This document shows, piece by piece, positions 5,590-7,665 of a stretch of 7,665 bases of DNA. The translations under genes were made by a program, and so were the position numbers. How positions within the stretch are numbered: the stretch's first letter is position 1; the number at the start of each line of letters is the position of its first letter. Origin of the DNA: Caldisericota bacterium (GTDB taxonomy: Bacteria; Caldisericota; Caldisericia; Cryosericales; Cryosericaceae); contig JAKLHS010000028.1 of assembly GCA_022710025.1 (NCBI GenBank), forward strand, positions 1 through 7,665. The letters run 5' to 3'. The notes below the pieces were generated by a model. It was not told where the DNA came from. It did not search any database and saw only the letters and a program-made list of their open reading frames with translations.

Positions 5590-7142
5590 GGAACCTCCTC
5601 GTTCCTTTTCTCGTCACAGGTGCATCCTACATAGCCTGATTCTCTCAGAGCGTTTCGGGCTTCCACCCGATCGTCCAGGATTACCTCACCACTTTCATAA
5701 TACATGATGGTTTCATGTCCCCGCCCAAGGATGAGCACGGCATCACCCGGCTGGGCCGCTGCAATGGCTTCCCGAATGGCCCTGCGGCGATCCTCGATGA
5801 TCGTGAAGCACTGTCGCGAGAAGCCTGCGACAATATCGCGGATTGCAATGCCCGCATCCTCACCACGTGGGTCCTCGACGGTCACATAGGACCATGTGCA
5901 TTCCCGTTCGGCTATTGCCGCCATGAGCGGCCGCTTTTTCCTGTCATCTGCGCCGACAGAGCCGAACACGGCTATCATGTCTCCACGTATCGTCTCCCGT
6001 ACCGCTGCAAAAAGCGCTGCGAACTCCTCTGGCGTATGAGCGTAGTCCACGACAACTTCATAGGGCTGGCCGCAGTCGATCCGTTCATACCGACCAGGAA
6101 TGTACAGGGAAGCACAGAGGGGCCGAGTCAGCTCTTCCAGCTTCCGACCGGGCAATATGGATCGTACAGCCCCGATTGCCGCCAGGCAATTCGAAGCCTG
6201 ATATGCAGGACCGACGGACAGGGTGACCCTTGCCTCATCGCCGTCAGCCGCCCGCACGTCAAATCTGGTGATACCGCCGTCGGAAACAATCTTCGTTGCT
6301 TCCAGATCTGCATCGGTCTGGCTTGAGTATGCTACGATTGTTGAGGTGCCGGCAGCCTCACGAAACGCCTCGTATGCCGGATCATCACGATTGAGGACGG
6401 CGACGCCCCTGTTCTCCATCGAATGAAATAGTCGCTGCTTTGCCGCCATATATTCCTGCATGCTCCCGTGATAGCCGAGGTGATCTTCAGAGAAATTCGT
6501 GAACACGGCACAGTCGAACTGCATGCCAAAGACGCGTTCATAGGCTAGCGCAAATGATGAGACCTCGAGAACCGCGATGCGTGCGCCGGCCCGTATGCCG
6601 GTATCCAGATACCAATTGAGTGCAAACGGTTCGGGAGTGGTTGCAGGGAGCGCATCCGGCGGGTAGAGTTGACCGTCAGGCATGAGGTATCCTGTGGTCC
6701 CGATCATGACAGATGGTTCACCCACTCCATCCAACATGCGTCTGATCATATACGCTGTACTCGTCTTGCCGCTCGTCCCCGTGATTCCTATCATGGCCAT
6801 CCGTCGTGCGGGAAAATCGAAGAAGGCCTGTGATATGAGACTCAGGAACCGACGCGGATCGGGGGAGATGATGAATGGAACGTTGCCTGCTTCCGGACGC
6901 CAGCTCCGGGCGACAACACACGATGCTCCGGCATGGACTGCATCCGCAATGTAGTTGGTCCCGTCGACCCGCGTTCCGGGAATGGCGACGAACATCGTTC
7001 CCGGCCTGCATTTGCGAGAATCGGGCGTGATAGAATCGATGATGGTGCTGGCGACAACCGATGAAGCATCGGCCATCCAGCTGCTTTCCGGCACTCTGTT
7101 GAGGAGCTCTCCGAGCTCTTTTCCCGCGACTCTCTGTATCAT
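5586..7142 (-). CDS. murE: UDP-MurNAc-L-Ala-D-Glu--amino acid ligase MurE (third-residue ligase, specificity uncertain)
   Basis: MurE adds the third stem-peptide residue, usually meso-DAP or L-Lys, to UDP-MurNAc-L-Ala-D-Glu with ATP. The protein has 518 residues, near the usual 480-500 plus a short tail. The N-terminal domain has TPDSRKCRPGTMFVAIPG (39-56). The ATPase domain has P-loop GTSGKTS (122-128), ATTPEP (167-172), EVSSFAL (193-199), EDH (219-221) and Lys235, matching the carbamylated lysine. The C-terminal domain has PGRYE (349-353), VDYAHTP (365-371), EDPRGED (423-429) and GRGHE (473-477). The residue-selecting motif is EDPR rather than the DAP-type DNPR, so the substrate cannot be assigned safely. 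SSH is SSF, the expected FN is YQ (314-315), and GKGHE is GRGHE. The tail ends CTCDEKRNEEVP. The ATG at 7142 overlaps the PBP stop as ATGA with no Shine-Dalgarno. MurF is the main alternative, but DYAHTP, GHE and DPR favour MurE. Confidence 0.93.
   Translation of the reverse strand: MIQRVAGKELGELLNRVPESSWMADASSVVASTIIDSITPDSRKCRPGTMFVAIPGTRVDGTNYIADAVHAGASCVVARSWRPEAGNVPFIISPDPRRFLSLISQAFFDFPARRMAMIGITGTSGKTSTAYMIRRMLDGVGEPSVMIGTTGYLMPDGQLYPPDALPATTPEPFALNWYLDTGIRAGARIAVLEVSSFALAYERVFGMQFDCAVFTNFSEDHLGYHGSMQEYMAAKQRLFHSMENRGVAVLNRDDPAYEAFREAAGTSTIVAYSSQTDADLEATKIVSDGGITRFDVRAADGDEARVTLSVGPAYQASNCLAAIGAVRSILPGRKLEELTRPLCASLYIPGRYERIDCGQPYEVVVDYAHTPEEFAALFAAVRETIRGDMIAVFGSVGADDRKKRPLMAAIAERECTWSYVTVEDPRGEDAGIAIRDIVAGFSRQCFTIIEDRRRAIREAIAAAQPGDAVLILGRGHETIMYYESGEVILDDRVEARNALRESGYVGCTCDEKRNEEVP
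5594..5599 (-). promoter_or_regulatory. Shine-Dalgarno site for mraY inside the end of murE
   Basis: AGGAGG lies four bases before the mraY ATG at 5589 and within the final codons of murE (the Glu-Glu-Val stretch of its tail). It is one of only two strong ribosome sites in the window, the other being murD's. It suggests that mraY can be initiated efficiently as well as by coupling at the ATGA overlap. Confidence 0.7.
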
Positions 7143-7665
7143 GGCGTTAACCGTAAATACTGTATCAGTTGAAGAGCAATCTTCTTGAATGTCGGCCCTG
7201 CTACTTGAAAAGACGTTCTCTCGCCACGCCGCGTTTCATGGACACTCAGAAACACGACGGCCCGTGGATCGTTTGCCGTCAGGATACCCGCGAAACTGTA
7301 CACGTAGGTTCCTCCCTGAAGATACCCACCCCCAGGAGCCGCTATCTGGGCAGTGCCTGTTTTTCCGGCCACCTGATATCCGGGGATATAGGCACTGAAG
7401 ACTCCGGTGTTCTTCTGGACGACGCCGTGCAGCCCTTCCAAAACCGTCTTGGCGGTCTCCCGCGAAAACGCCTGCCCGACGACGCCGGGAATGTCCGTTT
7501 GTTGGCTCGCGCCCGATACGTCGACGATACGATCGACGACATATGGCCGTTGCATAACGCCGCCATTGGCGATCGTGGCATAGAAGTTTGCCATTTGGAT
7601 GGCGGTCACCGCCACGCCCTGTCCAAACCCCATGGTAGGCAGCGTCGTCTTAGACCATGTGCTGA
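7139..7665 (-). CDS. ftsI: Class B penicillin-binding protein, FtsI/PbpB type (partial, C-terminal 174 residues)
   Basis: This is the C-terminal part of a DD-transpeptidase that cross-links septal peptidoglycan outside the membrane. The N-terminus, membrane anchor, SxxK and SxN motifs lie beyond the right edge. Reading starts in frame at 7663. Visible marks are MGFGQGVAVTAIQMANFYAT (fragment residues 11-30) with IANGG just after, and GYQVAGKTGTAQ (95-106), the active-site KTG box at 101-103. The chain ends about 70 residues past the KTG, so there are no C-terminal PASTA repeats as in SpoVD-like or actinobacterial PBPs. The stop overlaps the murE ATG as ATGA. Placement just before murE, as in most dcw clusters, supports the division PBP over an elongation-type PBP2. 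The assignment as a class B PBP is firm; the ftsI symbol rests on context. Confidence 0.9.
   Translation of the reverse strand, partial: STWSKTTLPTMGFGQGVAVTAIQMANFYATIANGGVMQRPYVVDRIVDVSGASQQTDIPGVVGQAFSRETAKTVLEGLHGVVQKNTGVFSAYIPGYQVAGKTGTAQIAAPGGGYLQGGTYVYSFAGILTANDPRAVVFLSVHETRRGERTSFQVAGPTFKKIALQLIQYLRLTP

Noticed and set aside
1..7665. A novel accessory, defence or mobile system
   Set aside because: All the sequence is accounted for by seven recognisable dcw genes. I saw no integrase, transposase, repeat array, tRNA or unexplained gap.

Overview
The window is a tightly packed peptidoglycan-synthesis and division (dcw) cluster. Every gene lies on the minus strand, so transcription runs from the right edge to the left. 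In transcription order it holds the 3' end of a class B penicillin-binding protein (ftsI/pbpB type), then murE, mraY, murD, ftsW, murG, and murC, which runs off the left edge. There is no gap longer than 4 bases between genes and no room for an internal promoter or terminator, so the whole window reads as the interior of one polycistronic operon. The promoter must lie beyond the right edge.

The genes form a pathway. MurC, MurD and MurE add L-Ala, D-Glu and a third (usually dibasic) residue to UDP-MurNAc. MraY moves phospho-MurNAc-peptide onto the lipid carrier (lipid I), and MurG adds GlcNAc (lipid II). FtsW (SEDS glycosyltransferase) and the PBP (transpeptidase) then polymerise and cross-link it at the septum. 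murF, the D-Ala-D-Ala-adding ligase that sits between murE and mraY in the E. coli order, is absent from that position. The layout PBP-murE-mraY-murD-ftsW-murG without murF resembles the B. subtilis arrangement, but it is followed by murC rather than murB.

The organism is a bacterium with a peptidoglycan wall and moderate GC content (roughly mid-50s percent by eye). I cannot assign a phylum. Several proteins depart from usually conserved family motifs: MurC lacks the GxHN asparagine and has an altered DDYAHHP box, MurE has EDPR, SSF and YQ variants, and FtsW has QPSQSAV and SQGGN. This suggests a poorly sampled lineage, though that is inference.

The genes overlap through ATGA or TAATG junctions, and several starts have no visible Shine-Dalgarno sequence, so translational coupling is likely. 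I found no mobile element, RNA gene, CRISPR array, long repeat or unfamiliar accessory system. What deserves a second look is residue-level divergence in otherwise recognisable enzymes, not a new kind of locus.
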